The notes: a model not told the origin generated them from the sequence alone. Positions 7,648 through 17,071 are shown, numbered from the stretch's first letter. The stretch is 64,000 nucleotides of DNA from Silvibacterium bohemicum (GCF_001006305.1 NZ_LBHJ01000003.1:496001-560000), one strand, 5' to 3'. A program made the numbers and translations.

Positions 7648-8739
7648 TTATTTCTTGACTGCCTCTTGATTTACGAAGGTCGCTGAGCGAGAACCGGCGA
7701 GGTCGAGCGCGAGACGAAGCGCGCCCATCAATTGTGCATCCGTTCCCAAGTCGCTGAGCGTCAGCTTTGGCTGGCTTCGCATCTTCAATTGTTCCAACAT
7801 CGCCTGCGTGGCTCTGAGAAGGCCTGGATGAACACCCACTCCACCGCCAAGCACAAAAAGCGGGCAGTTCAGAACCAGAGTCACGTTATAAATGGCGCGT
7901 GACAGGATGCGCGCTGTCCGCTGAAGAATCGCTTGAGCCAATGCGTCGCCTGCATGGGCATGATCGAAGATCTGCGTCGCGGTAAGATCCTTCGGCAGGG
8001 AAGTCTTCTTGGCGCTCCAGAGAGTTTGCCACTGCTCTTTGATTCCTTCGCCGCCGATCAGGCTTTCGAGAGCTCCGGGTTCGCCGTGGTCGACTGCGTC
8101 ATCCGCCGTATCGGGAACCAGCATGTAGCCGATCTCTCCCGCCGCCCAGGTCGTTCCGCGAAACGGGGAGCCGTTCAGCACGATGCTTGCGCCGACGCCG
8201 GTGCCGATCGCGAGGAATACAAAATCGCTGACGCCCTGAGCTGCGCCGGCCCAGCTTTCGCCAACGGCGGCGAGGTTCACATCATTGTCCACGATGGCCG
8301 GCGCGTTGAGAGCTTGCTCGAGCAGCATGCGCAGAGGAACGTTACGCCATCCCATCAAGTAAGAAGTCGCAATTACGATTCCCGCGTCGACATCGGTAAT
8401 GCCGGGGGCGCCGGCGGCAACCGCCTTGAGCGTATGAGGTGGCGCAGAGACCTGCTGGAGAAGGTTTTCGACGCCGCCGCGGATGAGTTCGACGACAGCC
8501 TCCGCATTGCGAACTCCCGCAGTCGAGGAACTCCACTTTGCCGCGATCGCGCCCGTGAGGTCGGCAAGCGCCAGACGCAGGTTCGTGGCTCCGATATCGA
8601 TTCCCACGACATAATCGATATCTGCGGTGGCGATCGAATCCCGTTGAGCAGCGTGGTTATTGGGGGGCATCTGTTGCGTCATTCCTGAAGTTGCCTCGTC
8701 TTGTGGGTTTTGCATGTTAGGTTTTTCTCGCCTGTTCAC
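7648..8739 (-). CDS. ROK-family sugar kinase
   Basis: This 363-residue sugar kinase has the ASKHA ATP-binding phosphate-1 motif GIDIGATNLRLALAD, the catalytic-base segment IVDNDVNLAA, and the phosphate-2 segment AIGTGVGASIV. The usual ROK zinc site is absent: where the family has GEIGH followed by a CxCGxxGCxE cluster, this protein has GEIGY and no Cys cluster. The divergent ROK repressor has the same change. The gene starts with GTG directly after the TAA of the MFS gene (an ATG nine codons in is an alternative), so the two are translationally linked. With the SIS enzyme and transporter it probably phosphorylates an imported sugar, perhaps N-acetylglucosamine or a related hexose. Confidence 0.88.
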   Translation of the reverse strand: MNRREKPNMQNPQDEATSGMTQQMPPNNHAAQRDSIATADIDYVVGIDIGATNLRLALADLTGAIAAKWSSSTAGVRNAEAVVELIRGGVENLLQQVSAPPHTLKAVAAGAPGITDVDAGIVIATSYLMGWRNVPLRMLLEQALNAPAIVDNDVNLAAVGESWAGAAQGVSDFVFLAIGTGVGASIVLNGSPFRGTTWAAGEIGYMLVPDTADDAVDHGEPGALESLIGGEGIKEQWQTLWSAKKTSLPKDLTATQIFDHAHAGDALAQAILQRTARILSRAIYNVTLVLNCPLFVLGGGVGVHPGLLRATQAMLEQLKMRSQPKLTLSDLGTDAQLMGALRLALDLAGSRSATFVNQEAVKK

Positions 8740-10146
8740 TTATGACGCAGCTGCCCTGTTTTCCGCGCTGATGCTTTCCAGGTCGCGGCCTTTGGTTTCC
8801 GGAACGACGAATCGCACGAAAAGCAGCGTCACAATACAAAATGCGGCATAAAGAAGGAACGTGAATGTATTGCCCGCTGCTTTGATGAGTGAAAGAAACG
8901 TGAGCGATACAAGGAAATTAGATGCTCCGGAGCCGAGGGAGGCGGCAGCCACGCCGCGGCCGCGCAGTTGCAGCGGAAAGACCTCGGAAACCAGTATCCA
9001 CGCGATGGGGCCCATGCTAAAGGCGAAGCATGTGATGTAAACCATCAGGCAGACGGTCGCAATCACGCCGGGCGCGGCTCCGAATGCTGCCGGGTTGTGG
9101 AACGAATATGCCAGCAAAAGCAGCGAAGCGGTCATGCCACTAATACCCGCATAGAGCAGCGGCTTGCGGCCTACGCGGTCGACGAGCACTAAAGCAATGA
9201 TGGTGGCCAATACGTTGGTGATGGCCACTAATAAAGTCGCAAAGATGGCACTCCGATTCGAGGTGATGCCCGCGAGCGAAAATATCTGTGGTCCGTAATA
9301 GATGATGGTGTTGATGCCGGTGACTTGCTGCAGAACCGTGAATCCGACCGCGATCAGCAAGGAATAGCGGACCGCAGGACTCCAGAGTGCGCTCCAACGC
9401 TTTTCGATCTTGATCTGCAACGCGGAACGAATGTCTTCGATCAGTAACTGGGCGCCGGTTTCATCCGTATAGATTTTGAGCACAGATTGCGCTTCGGAGA
9501 TTCGGTTTTGAGCGAAGAGCCACCGTGGGCTCTCGGGAAGCGTGAGCAGCAGGATGACGAAGAGCGCCGCGGGTATGGCTCCAAGGCCGAACATCAGCCG
9601 CCATCCATGCTGCGGAGCCAGCCAATAACCTACGAGATCGGCCAGAGCGATGCCCACCGTGAGCGCGAATTGGTACAGGCCGATGAGCGTTCCGCGCGAT
9701 CGCGGCGGAGCAAGCTCAGAAACGTAGACAGGCGCGGTGACCGAGGTGAAGCCGATGGCAATGCCAAGCAGCCCGCGCGCGAGGATGAGTGTGATCGCGT
9801 TCGGCGATGCAGGTGCAAGCAGCGAGCCGATCAGAAAAATGACTCCGCCCCAGAGCAGTGTGGAGCGCCTGCCGATGCGGTCTGCGATTGCTCCGCCGGC
9901 CAGAGCTCCGGACATGGCGCCGACAAGCACCACGCTCACCACTACTTCTTCCATGCGTGTGGACAGAGCAAAGGATTCGCGAACGAAAATCAACGCCGCG
10001 GCGATGACCCCCATGTCGAAGCCATAGAGAATGCCTCCCAGCCCGGCAATGAACGAGACCTTCCAGATAAAGCTCTGCCGGACCTGTGTTTGTGGAACCG
10101 TTTTTGTATCGGACAAGGTTTCCTCTCGACGAACAAGCGTCCTCAT
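8740..10146 (-). CDS. MFS sugar:proton symporter (sugar porter family)
   Basis: This 468-residue protein has 12 predicted helices. Sugar-porter signatures are present in order: GFDMGVIAAAL in helix 1, DRIGRR after helix 2, PESPRWL at the end of the first half, QQVTGINTIIYYGPQIF in helix 7, DRVGRKPLL after helix 8, and VPETKGRDLE at the C-terminus. This is the XylE/GalP/GLUT group, which moves monosaccharides with protons across the inner membrane. The upstream SIS gene ends at 10148, one base before this ATG, and the downstream kinase begins right after the stop: a tight three-gene operon. Confidence 0.92.
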   Translation of the reverse strand: MRTLVRREETLSDTKTVPQTQVRQSFIWKVSFIAGLGGILYGFDMGVIAAALIFVRESFALSTRMEEVVVSVVLVGAMSGALAGGAIADRIGRRSTLLWGGVIFLIGSLLAPASPNAITLILARGLLGIAIGFTSVTAPVYVSELAPPRSRGTLIGLYQFALTVGIALADLVGYWLAPQHGWRLMFGLGAIPAALFVILLLTLPESPRWLFAQNRISEAQSVLKIYTDETGAQLLIEDIRSALQIKIEKRWSALWSPAVRYSLLIAVGFTVLQQVTGINTIIYYGPQIFSLAGITSNRSAIFATLLVAITNVLATIIALVLVDRVGRKPLLYAGISGMTASLLLLAYSFHNPAAFGAAPGVIATVCLMVYITCFAFSMGPIAWILVSEVFPLQLRGRGVAAASLGSGASNFLVSLTFLSLIKAAGNTFTFLLYAAFCIVTLLFVRFVVPETKGRDLESISAENRAAAS

Positions 10147-10147
10147 A

Positions 10148-11251
10148 CTACTGTTCCATCACACCGTATTGAAACCTGGGGGGAAGCCTGCAACCCGTTC
10201 GTTCGACCATGCCGAGGGTGAGCGCCTGAGGAACCAGCAGAGAAGTGATGCCCTCCCATGGCTCGGGGACAGCGTCGATCCGCATTGGAAATAGCTTGTC
10301 CGTCGCCGGATGATCTTCGTTTGCCACTAGCACTACCTTGCCGCCGCGACGGTTGCACTCTGCCGCCAGCTTGACTCCAAGATCTGCAGCTCGTCCCAGC
10401 GCGAAGATGATGGCGACATGCGATGCGTCGACGTCAAGGTTGGGGCCGTGCTTGAAACCCGCGCCGGTATGAGGTGCAGCGCGGTAGCCGCTCATTTCGC
10501 GAATGCAGAGAGCGCTCATGAAGGCTCCGCCATAAGCCGCACCGCGGCCGACTATCTCTATATTGGCCGCTCCTCGGCAGAAAGCTTCGAGCTCGCTACG
10601 CTGCGCAAATATCGGATCGAGATTGGCCTCGAAGGCATCGGCAGTGCGCTCGGCATCGTCTTCCCAGGGAAGGCTGAGCATCTCCGACGCGAGAATGATG
10701 GAAGCCGCCGTGGCGTTGGTATAGGTCTTCGTCGCGTTCCCATACTCAGGACCCGCGAGGATGGGCAGCTTATTTTTCGCGAGCTTCCAGCAGGTGCTTT
10801 CCGGGTTGTTGCAGATGAGGCCGAGCTTGCTTTCGCTTTCCGACTTGAACAGCTCCACCAGTTCAGCGCTCTCGCCTGAGGTCGTAAGAAGCACGGATAG
10901 CACCGGATCGCTCCAGACCGGCCGGCCGTAGTGTAGCCACTCGCCGGCATCGACCGAAAACGCGAGCCTTCCGTGAGTCTGAAGGAGAATCGAGCCTCCG
11001 AACGACGAGCAGTAGGACGCTCCCATGCCGATGAAAAGGATTGGGTCCGGCTTTGCTGCCAGCTCGCGAAACTTCTTCAACTCGGCTCGCAGGCTGGGAT
11101 CGGTACGGTAGGCGAGAATCAGGTCACGAAGACGCTTCGGCTGTTCCCGGCATTCGATCTCCAGTATCTGAGTGCCGTTTGCCGCGAGCAGTTCCTTCGA
11201 AGGCTCGACGCCGGCAATCCAGCGCGGCTTTCCTTGACCCTGTTCTCCCAT
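10148..11251 (-). CDS. SIS-domain sugar-phosphate isomerase/deaminase (GlmS/NagB-II-like)
   Basis: The protein has 367 residues. The start is placed at 11251 because GAGGA lies 7-8 nt upstream; extending further would add an unlikely basic stretch. Two SIS domains are seen. The first, about 65-195, has IGMGASYCSSFGG and LTTSGESAELVE, the phosphosugar loop. The second, about 215-350, has EIVGRGAAYGGA and REMSGYRAAPHTGAGFKHGP, the catalytic Glu and His region seen in GlmS isomerase and NagB-II deaminases. No glutaminase domain is present, so it is a sugar-phosphate isomerase or deaminase rather than GlmS. It is first in the operon with MFS transporter and ROK kinase, which fits conversion of amino-sugar phosphate to fructose 6-phosphate. 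Confidence 0.82.
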   Translation of the reverse strand: MGEQGQGKPRWIAGVEPSKELLAANGTQILEIECREQPKRLRDLILAYRTDPSLRAELKKFRELAAKPDPILFIGMGASYCSSFGGSILLQTHGRLAFSVDAGEWLHYGRPVWSDPVLSVLLTTSGESAELVELFKSESESKLGLICNNPESTCWKLAKNKLPILAGPEYGNATKTYTNATAASIILASEMLSLPWEDDAERTADAFEANLDPIFAQRSELEAFCRGAANIEIVGRGAAYGGAFMSALCIREMSGYRAAPHTGAGFKHGPNLDVDASHVAIIFALGRAADLGVKLAAECNRRGGKVVLVANEDHPATDKLFPMRIDAVPEPWEGITSLLVPQALTLGMVERTGCRLPPRFQYGVMEQ

Positions 11252-11580
11252 TCCGTTCCTCGATCTGAAAATATGGTGCGACTGCATCAGCCTCTTTTGC
11301 CTCCCGCGCTGATAACAGCCGGGAAAGCCCGATCGTCCCCGCCACAGGTAAGTGGCACAACAAAAAACTGAGGGCAGCGACGGAGGTGCTGCAAGCTGTT
11401 TCCAACGCAGCTTGACCATACTTCCTAATGATTCTTTAGTATCCCCGGTGTGAAGAGATAAAGCAAGGATATCTTTGCGTTAGGAGCCTGCTTCCGGAGC
11501 CAATGGTGCCATAATTCAAGGTGACTGTGCCGTAAGGTTGGCATATAGTAACCGTGAAATCCATCATTGTCTGGAACTAA
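11252..11580. promoter_or_regulatory. divergent control region with operator-like palindrome
   Basis: This 329-bp gap separates the SIS operon (-) from the ROK repressor (+). A near-perfect palindrome at 11460-11481 has the core GCAAGGAT-ATCTTTGC, with one mismatched pair in the central 16 bp. It is the best candidate for the ROK repressor's operator. No coding region is apparent in the rest. Confidence 0.5.
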
Positions 11581-12783
11581 GTGAAGAAAAAGCCGATTTC
11601 CATTGGAAGGCCCTCGGTTCTGCGCCACACGAATGCGCATAACATCCTCAAGCTTCTGCGCGAATGTGGTTCGTGCTCAAGGGCGGACCTGGTTCGCGCA
11701 TCGAGCCTGAGCGCGCCGACAATTACCAACGTGATCAAAGACCTCCTCTCCGAGGGGCTGGTCGAACCGCTGGGAGAGGGAGAATCCAGCGGGGGACGGC
11801 CGCCGGATATGATCCGCTTCAACGCGGAGCGAGGCTGCCTGTTGGCGATAGAAATCTCTGCGGAAAGCATCTCGTTTCTTCTCACCGACCTTAACGGGAG
11901 CGAACTCGATGCCGAGAAGGTCACGCTGGTAAAGCGAAAGACGACGCCTGACGCGATCTGCTCCTATGTTGTGGACGAGGTGAAGGCTCTGCTGAAGAAG
12001 CAGAAGAAGACGCGCGAGCAACTGCTGGCGATCGTCGTGGGCGTCCCCGCAATCACCAATGTTGAAGATGGCAATGTGCTGGCCATCAGTACTTTGGAGG
12101 GGTGGCGCTCTGTTCCCTTGCGATCCATGCTTAGCAAAATGGTCAATTGCCTCGTGATTGTCGAGAACGATATGAACCTGGCCGCACAGGGCGAACAATA
12201 TTGCGGCGCCGCGCAGTCCGAAAAGGATTTCGTCTTCATTAACATCGGCACGAATGTGGGCGCGGGGGTTTTTTTGGCTGGCAGGATTCACCACGGCTCG
12301 CAGTGGTCCGCCGGAGAGATCGCCTATCTTCGTCTGCCATCAATCTCGCGTAGACAACCGACCATCCACGAATTTGGCGAGCTTGAAACTGTACTCACAA
12401 GTTCGGGGATTCTCAAAAGCTGGCACGAGGAATGCGGAAAGGCCGCGCGGGCGGGAAGGGAAATGGATGCTGTGGGAATTCTCAACCTGGCTCAGGCAGG
12501 AGACCCGCGTGCGGAAAAGATCGTGCGCCATCGGGCGGAGATAGTGGCGGACATCGTCGTCAATTTATCCCTCATCCTCAATCCCGGCCTGATCCTTCTT
12601 GGCGGCGAGGTCGGCAGCCATCCTGTATTGATCGACTTCGTGCGGAAACAGCTTGAAGGAGACGAGTTTGCCGTGACGAAAGTCAGTTCCAGTGCGCCGG
12701 GAAATCGTGCCGTGCTATGGGGCGGGATTTCGCTCGCATTGGAAGCGCTGCCCGGTGTTCTGCTCCCTCAGCCTTCGCTGTGA
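11581..12783 (+). CDS. ROK-family transcriptional repressor (NagC/Mlc-like)
   Basis: The protein has 400 residues and a GTG start. Residues 10-75 form a MarR-like winged helix: NAHNILKLLRECGSCSRADL, then SAPTITNVIKDLLSEGLVEP, then the wing SSGGRPP that is diagnostic of ROK repressors. The remainder is a ROK sugar-binding domain with VENDMNLAAQGE and NIGTNVGAGV. As in the neighbouring ROK kinase, the zinc His/Cys cluster is missing (GEIAYLRLP where GEIGH is usual). Kinase and regulator share long stretches of parallel sequence, so they look like paralogues. It probably represses the divergent SIS-MFS-kinase operon and is released by the sugar or its phosphate. Confidence 0.9.
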   Translation: MKKKPISIGRPSVLRHTNAHNILKLLRECGSCSRADLVRASSLSAPTITNVIKDLLSEGLVEPLGEGESSGGRPPDMIRFNAERGCLLAIEISAESISFLLTDLNGSELDAEKVTLVKRKTTPDAICSYVVDEVKALLKKQKKTREQLLAIVVGVPAITNVEDGNVLAISTLEGWRSVPLRSMLSKMVNCLVIVENDMNLAAQGEQYCGAAQSEKDFVFINIGTNVGAGVFLAGRIHHGSQWSAGEIAYLRLPSISRRQPTIHEFGELETVLTSSGILKSWHEECGKAARAGREMDAVGILNLAQAGDPRAEKIVRHRAEIVADIVVNLSLILNPGLILLGGEVGSHPVLIDFVRKQLEGDEFAVTKVSSSAPGNRAVLWGGISLALEALPGVLLPQPSL

Positions 12784-12948
12784 AATTAGGACGCGGCCCG
12801 GGAATTTCGCGCTTCTCAGCAAAGGCCGCCGGTTTTTCTCCTCATCGGGCATTCTTGACAGCGTGTTTTCTATTGTGGTCCACTTAGTCGCAATGGCGAC
12901 TTTGTTAGAGAACGTTATAAACGGTTACACACCTGCAGCGAGACGCCC

Positions 12949-13749
12949 ATGACGAGCCGCCGGAATTTCATCAAAATTGCCGCAGCGAGCGGATTGGCCT
13001 GCGCTGCCCCTCAGCTTCTTGCCTCCAATCGGCTCAATATAGGAATAGGCACCTATAGTTATCACGGCCTCTCGGTCGAAGACATGATTGTCCAGCTGAA
13101 TGCTCTGCGCATTCGAGAGATCGAGATGTCGCGCGGTGAGTTCATGCTGATGAACCATCCCTCGCCCGAATTATTCAGCGCTACGAGAGAGAAGCTCGAC
13201 CGCGCGGGGATACGGTGTGTGTCCTACTATTCCGCCACAATGAATGATGGCCAGGATATCGAGCGCGCCATCCACTTCGCCAAGCTGCTGGGCTGCGCGA
13301 ACATCACCGGCGATGCGCCCGCACCCGTTCTGAAACAAATCGACGAGCGGCTGACGAAGGCAGGGTTGACCTTCGGGCTGCACAATCACTTCTTTCCGAA
13401 AATCAGGTTCGCTTATGAAAGTCCCGACGAGGTTTGGAATGCAATTTCGGGCCTCTCAAAGACAATGGGAGCCACTGCCGATACCGGCCAGTTTGCAATT
13501 TGCGGATACGATCCCGTCGATGCCATTCGCAAGCTTGCGCCTCGCCTGCGACTGGTGCATCTGAAGGACGTCAAAGCGAAAGATGACGAAGAGAATGTTC
13601 TTCTGGGAACAGGGATCGCGCGAATTCCCGCGGTGATGGATGAACTGCATCGCCAAAATTTTGCCGGTCTGGTTGCGATTGAATACGAGCAGGAAAATGA
13701 CGTCGAGGACATGGTCAAGCAGGTTGCTTTCGCGAGAAAACTCGCGTAG
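12949..13749 (+). CDS. Tat-exported sugar phosphate isomerase/epimerase-like TIM barrel
   Basis: This 266-residue protein has an N-terminal twin-arginine signal (SRRNFIKIAAASGLA), then a xylose-isomerase-like TIM barrel (AP-endonuclease 2 family). Visible metal-site residues are IEMSRGEF (Glu), FGLHNHF (His), ADTGQFAICGYDP (Asp), LVHLKDVK (His/Asp) and VAIEYEQE (Glu). Family members epimerise or isomerise keto sugars or inosose, but a Tat signal points to the periplasm. It is followed after 34 bp by the thioredoxin-domain gene, probably cotranscribed. Confidence 0.85.
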   Translation: MTSRRNFIKIAAASGLACAAPQLLASNRLNIGIGTYSYHGLSVEDMIVQLNALRIREIEMSRGEFMLMNHPSPELFSATREKLDRAGIRCVSYYSATMNDGQDIERAIHFAKLLGCANITGDAPAPVLKQIDERLTKAGLTFGLHNHFFPKIRFAYESPDEVWNAISGLSKTMGATADTGQFAICGYDPVDAIRKLAPRLRLVHLKDVKAKDDEENVLLGTGIARIPAVMDELHRQNFAGLVAIEYEQENDVEDMVKQVAFARKLA

Positions 13750-13783
13750 CTGCGACCCTTAGAATGCCTTGCTGGAGAGAATA

Positions 13784-14920
13784 ATGCGGAAAATATTTAC
13801 GTTAGCTCTGATCTCGCTGGTGTCCCTGGCGCTCCATGGACAAACCTCGCATCCCATCCTCGCCGTCGGTGCTCCGGCTCCGGATTTCTCTCTGCCGGGC
13901 GTCGATGGAAAGACCCACAAGTTGAGCGACTACACGAGCAGCCCGGTCCTTGCTGTCGTCTTCACGTGCGATCATTGCCCGATCGCCCAGATGTACGAGA
14001 ACCGCATCGAGAAGCTCTATCAGGATTACAAAGATCGCGGCGTGGCGGTTATCGCGATTCAGGGCAACGATCCCAAGGCGACCACCATCGATGAGCTCGA
14101 TTCGTCCGATATCGGCGATACTTTGGCGGAGATGAAGATCCGAGTGCAGTACAAGCATATTCATTATCCCTATCTCTATGACGGTGAGACCCAGTCTGTG
14201 ACGCAGGCCTATGGCCCACAGGCTACACCGCACGTTTTCATCTTTGATAAGGAGCGCCATCTCCGTTATCAGGGACGCTTCGATAACAGCTATCGCATCG
14301 AAAAGGTCGCGACCAGCGACGCGCGCAATGCGATCGATGCCCTTCTCGCGAATAAGCAGGTTCCGGTTACCCATACGGCGGTCTTCGGTTGCTCGACAAA
14401 ATGGAAAGAGAAAGAGGCGCTGCGCGTGGCGTCCGAGCAGAAGCTGGAAGGGGAGCCTGTCAGTGTGAACCCGGTAGATGCAGCGGGGCTCAAGAAACTG
14501 CGCGCCAACACCGGCGATAACTACACCCTCGTGACCTTTTGGGCTACCTGGTGCACTTCCTGCATCGCCGAATTCTCAGACTTGCAGGACACGTATCGGA
14601 TGTATAGCGATCGCGGCTTCAAACTGGTGACGGTATCGGTGAACACTCCCGATGAAAAGCCTAGCGTGCTCCGGCTACTGAATAAAAAACATGCCACCAG
14701 CACCAATCTGATGTTCTCGTCAGAAGACACGGCGGGTCTGCAAGCAGCGTTCGATCCGAAGTGGCAGTCGGCGGTGCCCTATTCCGTGTTGCTCGGACCA
14801 AATGGCAAAGTACTTTACAGCACGCTCGGCTCGGTGGATGTACTGCAGCTGCGCAGGACGCTTTTGGCGGCAATGCCATCGGACTATATCGGCTTCAACA
14901 AGTATTGGGCAGGACAGTAG
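13784..14920 (+). CDS. secreted double-thioredoxin-fold protein
   Basis: The protein has 378 residues. The ATG at 13784 has GGAGAG just upstream. A signal peptide (MRKIFTLALISLVSLALHG) is followed by two redox domains. The first, about 25-190, is AhpC/TSA-like with FTCDHCP, a CxxC at Cys62/Cys65. The second, about 225-370, is TlpA/ResA-like with WATWCTSCIAEF, Cys257/Cys260, and the cis-Pro region AVPYSVLLGP. It should act in the periplasm as a thiol oxidoreductase; fusion of two families in one chain suggests internal electron relay or two clients. A hairpin terminator follows. Confidence 0.85.
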   Translation: MRKIFTLALISLVSLALHGQTSHPILAVGAPAPDFSLPGVDGKTHKLSDYTSSPVLAVVFTCDHCPIAQMYENRIEKLYQDYKDRGVAVIAIQGNDPKATTIDELDSSDIGDTLAEMKIRVQYKHIHYPYLYDGETQSVTQAYGPQATPHVFIFDKERHLRYQGRFDNSYRIEKVATSDARNAIDALLANKQVPVTHTAVFGCSTKWKEKEALRVASEQKLEGEPVSVNPVDAAGLKKLRANTGDNYTLVTFWATWCTSCIAEFSDLQDTYRMYSDRGFKLVTVSVNTPDEKPSVLRLLNKKHATSTNLMFSSEDTAGLQAAFDPKWQSAVPYSVLLGPNGKVLYSTLGSVDVLQLRRTLLAAMPSDYIGFNKYWAGQ

Positions 14921-14961
14921 AAATTTCTTCCGATAAGTCGACCTAGGTTTAAATTCAATCG

Positions 14962-14998
14962 ATGGGCTGGCTCTGCATTGGGGTCAGCCCATTTCTTT
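14962..14998 (+). terminator. intrinsic terminator after the thioredoxin gene
   Basis: ATGGGCTG at 14962-14969 pairs with CAGCCCAT at 14985-14992 around a 15-nt loop and is followed by TTCTTT. It lies 42 bp after the stop of the thioredoxin-domain gene. Confidence 0.7.
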
Positions 14999-15031
14999 AA
15001 GTTGTCAATTCGGATTTCATAGGATGAAGCC

Positions 15032-17071
15032 TTGAGTGTTTACCAGGGAATAAGGCAATTGAAGGTTGCTGCTCTTCTGCTTTGCAGCGTGTTGCCGTGC
15101 AGCGCTGCAGAGCTGAACCTCATGCCGTGGCCTTCGCAATTAACGCAGCAGGACGGTTTTCTTGCTCTGGACCATACTCCGCATTTTGACGTTGTCGGCG
15201 AAGACGAGCGGATCGATCATGCACTGACGCGCTTCGTGCACGATCTTTCTTCGCGCACCGGCGCTCCTTTTGATCGCCACTTTCCAGGACAACCGGATGG
15301 CCCGCAGTTCATCATCCACTGCGCCGGTCATGGTCTCCGCGTTCAAGCGCTCGAAGAGGATGAAAGCTACCACCTGATCGTCAGCCAAACAGGTATCGAG
15401 CTGACTGCGGCGAACCCTATGGGGATCATGCATGGGTTGCAGACGGTGTTGCAGCTTGTGCAGCCGGGCCCTCGTGGCTGGGTCATCCCCAATGTGCGCA
15501 TCGACGACACTCCTCGTTTCGCCTGGCGCGGGCTCATGATTGATGTGTCGCGTCACTTTATTCCGCTTGAAAATATCGAGCGAAATATTGATGGCATGGC
15601 AGCGGTCAAGTTAAACGTTCTTCACGTTCACTTGTCGGACGATGAGGGGTTTCGAGTAGAAAGTAAGCGCTGCCCAAAGCTGACTCAGCTCGCTTCCGAT
15701 GGACTTTTCTATACACAAGACCAGGTGCGTGAACTGCTCGCGTATGCGCGTGATCGCGGCGTGCGCGTCGTCCCGGAGTTCGATGTCCCCGGTCACGCGG
15801 TAAGTTGGCTTGTCGCCTATCCGCAGTTGGCATCGGGTCCCGCTCCTCAGGGGCTTGTCCGATCGGAGCATGACCAGGTTCGTCCGCCGCTCGATCCCAC
15901 GCAAGAGGCAACCTACAAGCTGATCGATACCGCCTTCGGAGAGATGGAGAAGCTATTTCCCGATCAGTATTTTCATATCGGCGGCGACGAAGTAGACGGC
16001 AAGTATTGGGACAAGGATGAGCGCATTCAGGCGTGGATGCGCGCACATCAGATCAAGGACAATCACGCTCTGCAGACATACTTCACCAAGCGTGTACGTG
16101 AGATCGTCCACAAGCATGGCAAAGATATGGAAGGGTGGGATGAAATTCTCGACGGAGACTTGCCGAAGGACTCGCTCATCCAGTCCTGGCGCGGCGCGGA
16201 CTCTCTGGCGAATGCCGCCAGGATGGGTTACAAGACCGTGTTGTCGGCAGGCTATTATCTCGACCTGATGTATCCCGCGTCACAGCATTACGCTGTGGAT
16301 CCGACAGCGGGCGAGAGCGCGTCGCTTTCAGCGGAACAGAAGTCGAACATCATCGGCGGAGAAGCCGCGCAGTGGTCGGAGTATGTGACGCCGGAAAATC
16401 TCGACAACCGGCTATGGCCGCGGCTTGGAGCTGTTGCCGAACGGCTGTGGTCTCCCCAGTCAGTGACCGACGTGGATTCTATGTATCGCCGGCTCGCGGT
16501 TCTGAGCCGAAACCTCGAGTGGCTCGGTCTCGAACATCGCATCAGCAGTCAAAGAATGCTCGGCCGCATCGCGGGCGATGACATGCCGCCGGAATTGCTG
16601 AATACGCTGGCGATGGCGGTCGAGCCCGTCAAAGAATATGATCGCGAAAAGACTCAGGTATACGACGGAGAAGCCCCGTTGAATCATCTTGTGGATGCCA
16701 TCTCTCCGGAGAGCGATCAGGCGCGGCATATCAATGCACTCGCACAGCTGGCTGCGCATGATGCGCCGGCGCGCGCGGAGCTGCGGACCTACTTCATCAA
16801 GTGGCGCGACAACGATGCGCCGCTCGAGCCTTATCTCGCGACATCGATGCTGCGGGAGCCGCTCGTTCCGTTATCCAAGAGCCTGTCGACGCTGGGTGTT
16901 CTTGGACTGGCTGCGCTGGATGCGATTGAAACAGCCAAGCCCGTCACTCAGGAAGAGCGCAAAGAACAGCTCGCCAGGGTGGAGGAGAATGCGGCGCCCC
17001 ATGCCGAGATGTTCCTCGTAATTGCGCCTGCTGTACGCACGCTTGTTCAAGCCGAATTTGGAGCAAAGTAA
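15032..17071 (+). CDS. secreted GH20 beta-N-acetylhexosaminidase
   Basis: This 679-residue protein starts with TTG at 15032; AGGA is 7 nt upstream and the nearby ATG at 15024 hits a stop after three codons. A signal peptide runs to about residue 26. The N-terminal GH20b domain (LMPWPSQLTQQDG) precedes the catalytic TIM barrel: RGLMIDVSRHFIPLENIER, LNVLHVHLSDDEGFR, RGVRVVPEFDVPGHA, and HIGGDEVDGK, with the Asp319-Glu320 catalytic pair of substrate-assisted GH20 enzymes. It removes terminal GlcNAc/GalNAc from chitooligosaccharides or glycans in the periplasm or outside, complementing the GH18 enzyme at 2636-3703. Confidence 0.93.
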   Translation: MSVYQGIRQLKVAALLLCSVLPCSAAELNLMPWPSQLTQQDGFLALDHTPHFDVVGEDERIDHALTRFVHDLSSRTGAPFDRHFPGQPDGPQFIIHCAGHGLRVQALEEDESYHLIVSQTGIELTAANPMGIMHGLQTVLQLVQPGPRGWVIPNVRIDDTPRFAWRGLMIDVSRHFIPLENIERNIDGMAAVKLNVLHVHLSDDEGFRVESKRCPKLTQLASDGLFYTQDQVRELLAYARDRGVRVVPEFDVPGHAVSWLVAYPQLASGPAPQGLVRSEHDQVRPPLDPTQEATYKLIDTAFGEMEKLFPDQYFHIGGDEVDGKYWDKDERIQAWMRAHQIKDNHALQTYFTKRVREIVHKHGKDMEGWDEILDGDLPKDSLIQSWRGADSLANAARMGYKTVLSAGYYLDLMYPASQHYAVDPTAGESASLSAEQKSNIIGGEAAQWSEYVTPENLDNRLWPRLGAVAERLWSPQSVTDVDSMYRRLAVLSRNLEWLGLEHRISSQRMLGRIAGDDMPPELLNTLAMAVEPVKEYDREKTQVYDGEAPLNHLVDAISPESDQARHINALAQLAAHDAPARAELRTYFIKWRDNDAPLEPYLATSMLREPLVPLSKSLSTLGVLGLAALDAIETAKPVTQEERKEQLARVEENAAPHAEMFLVIAPAVRTLVQAEFGAK

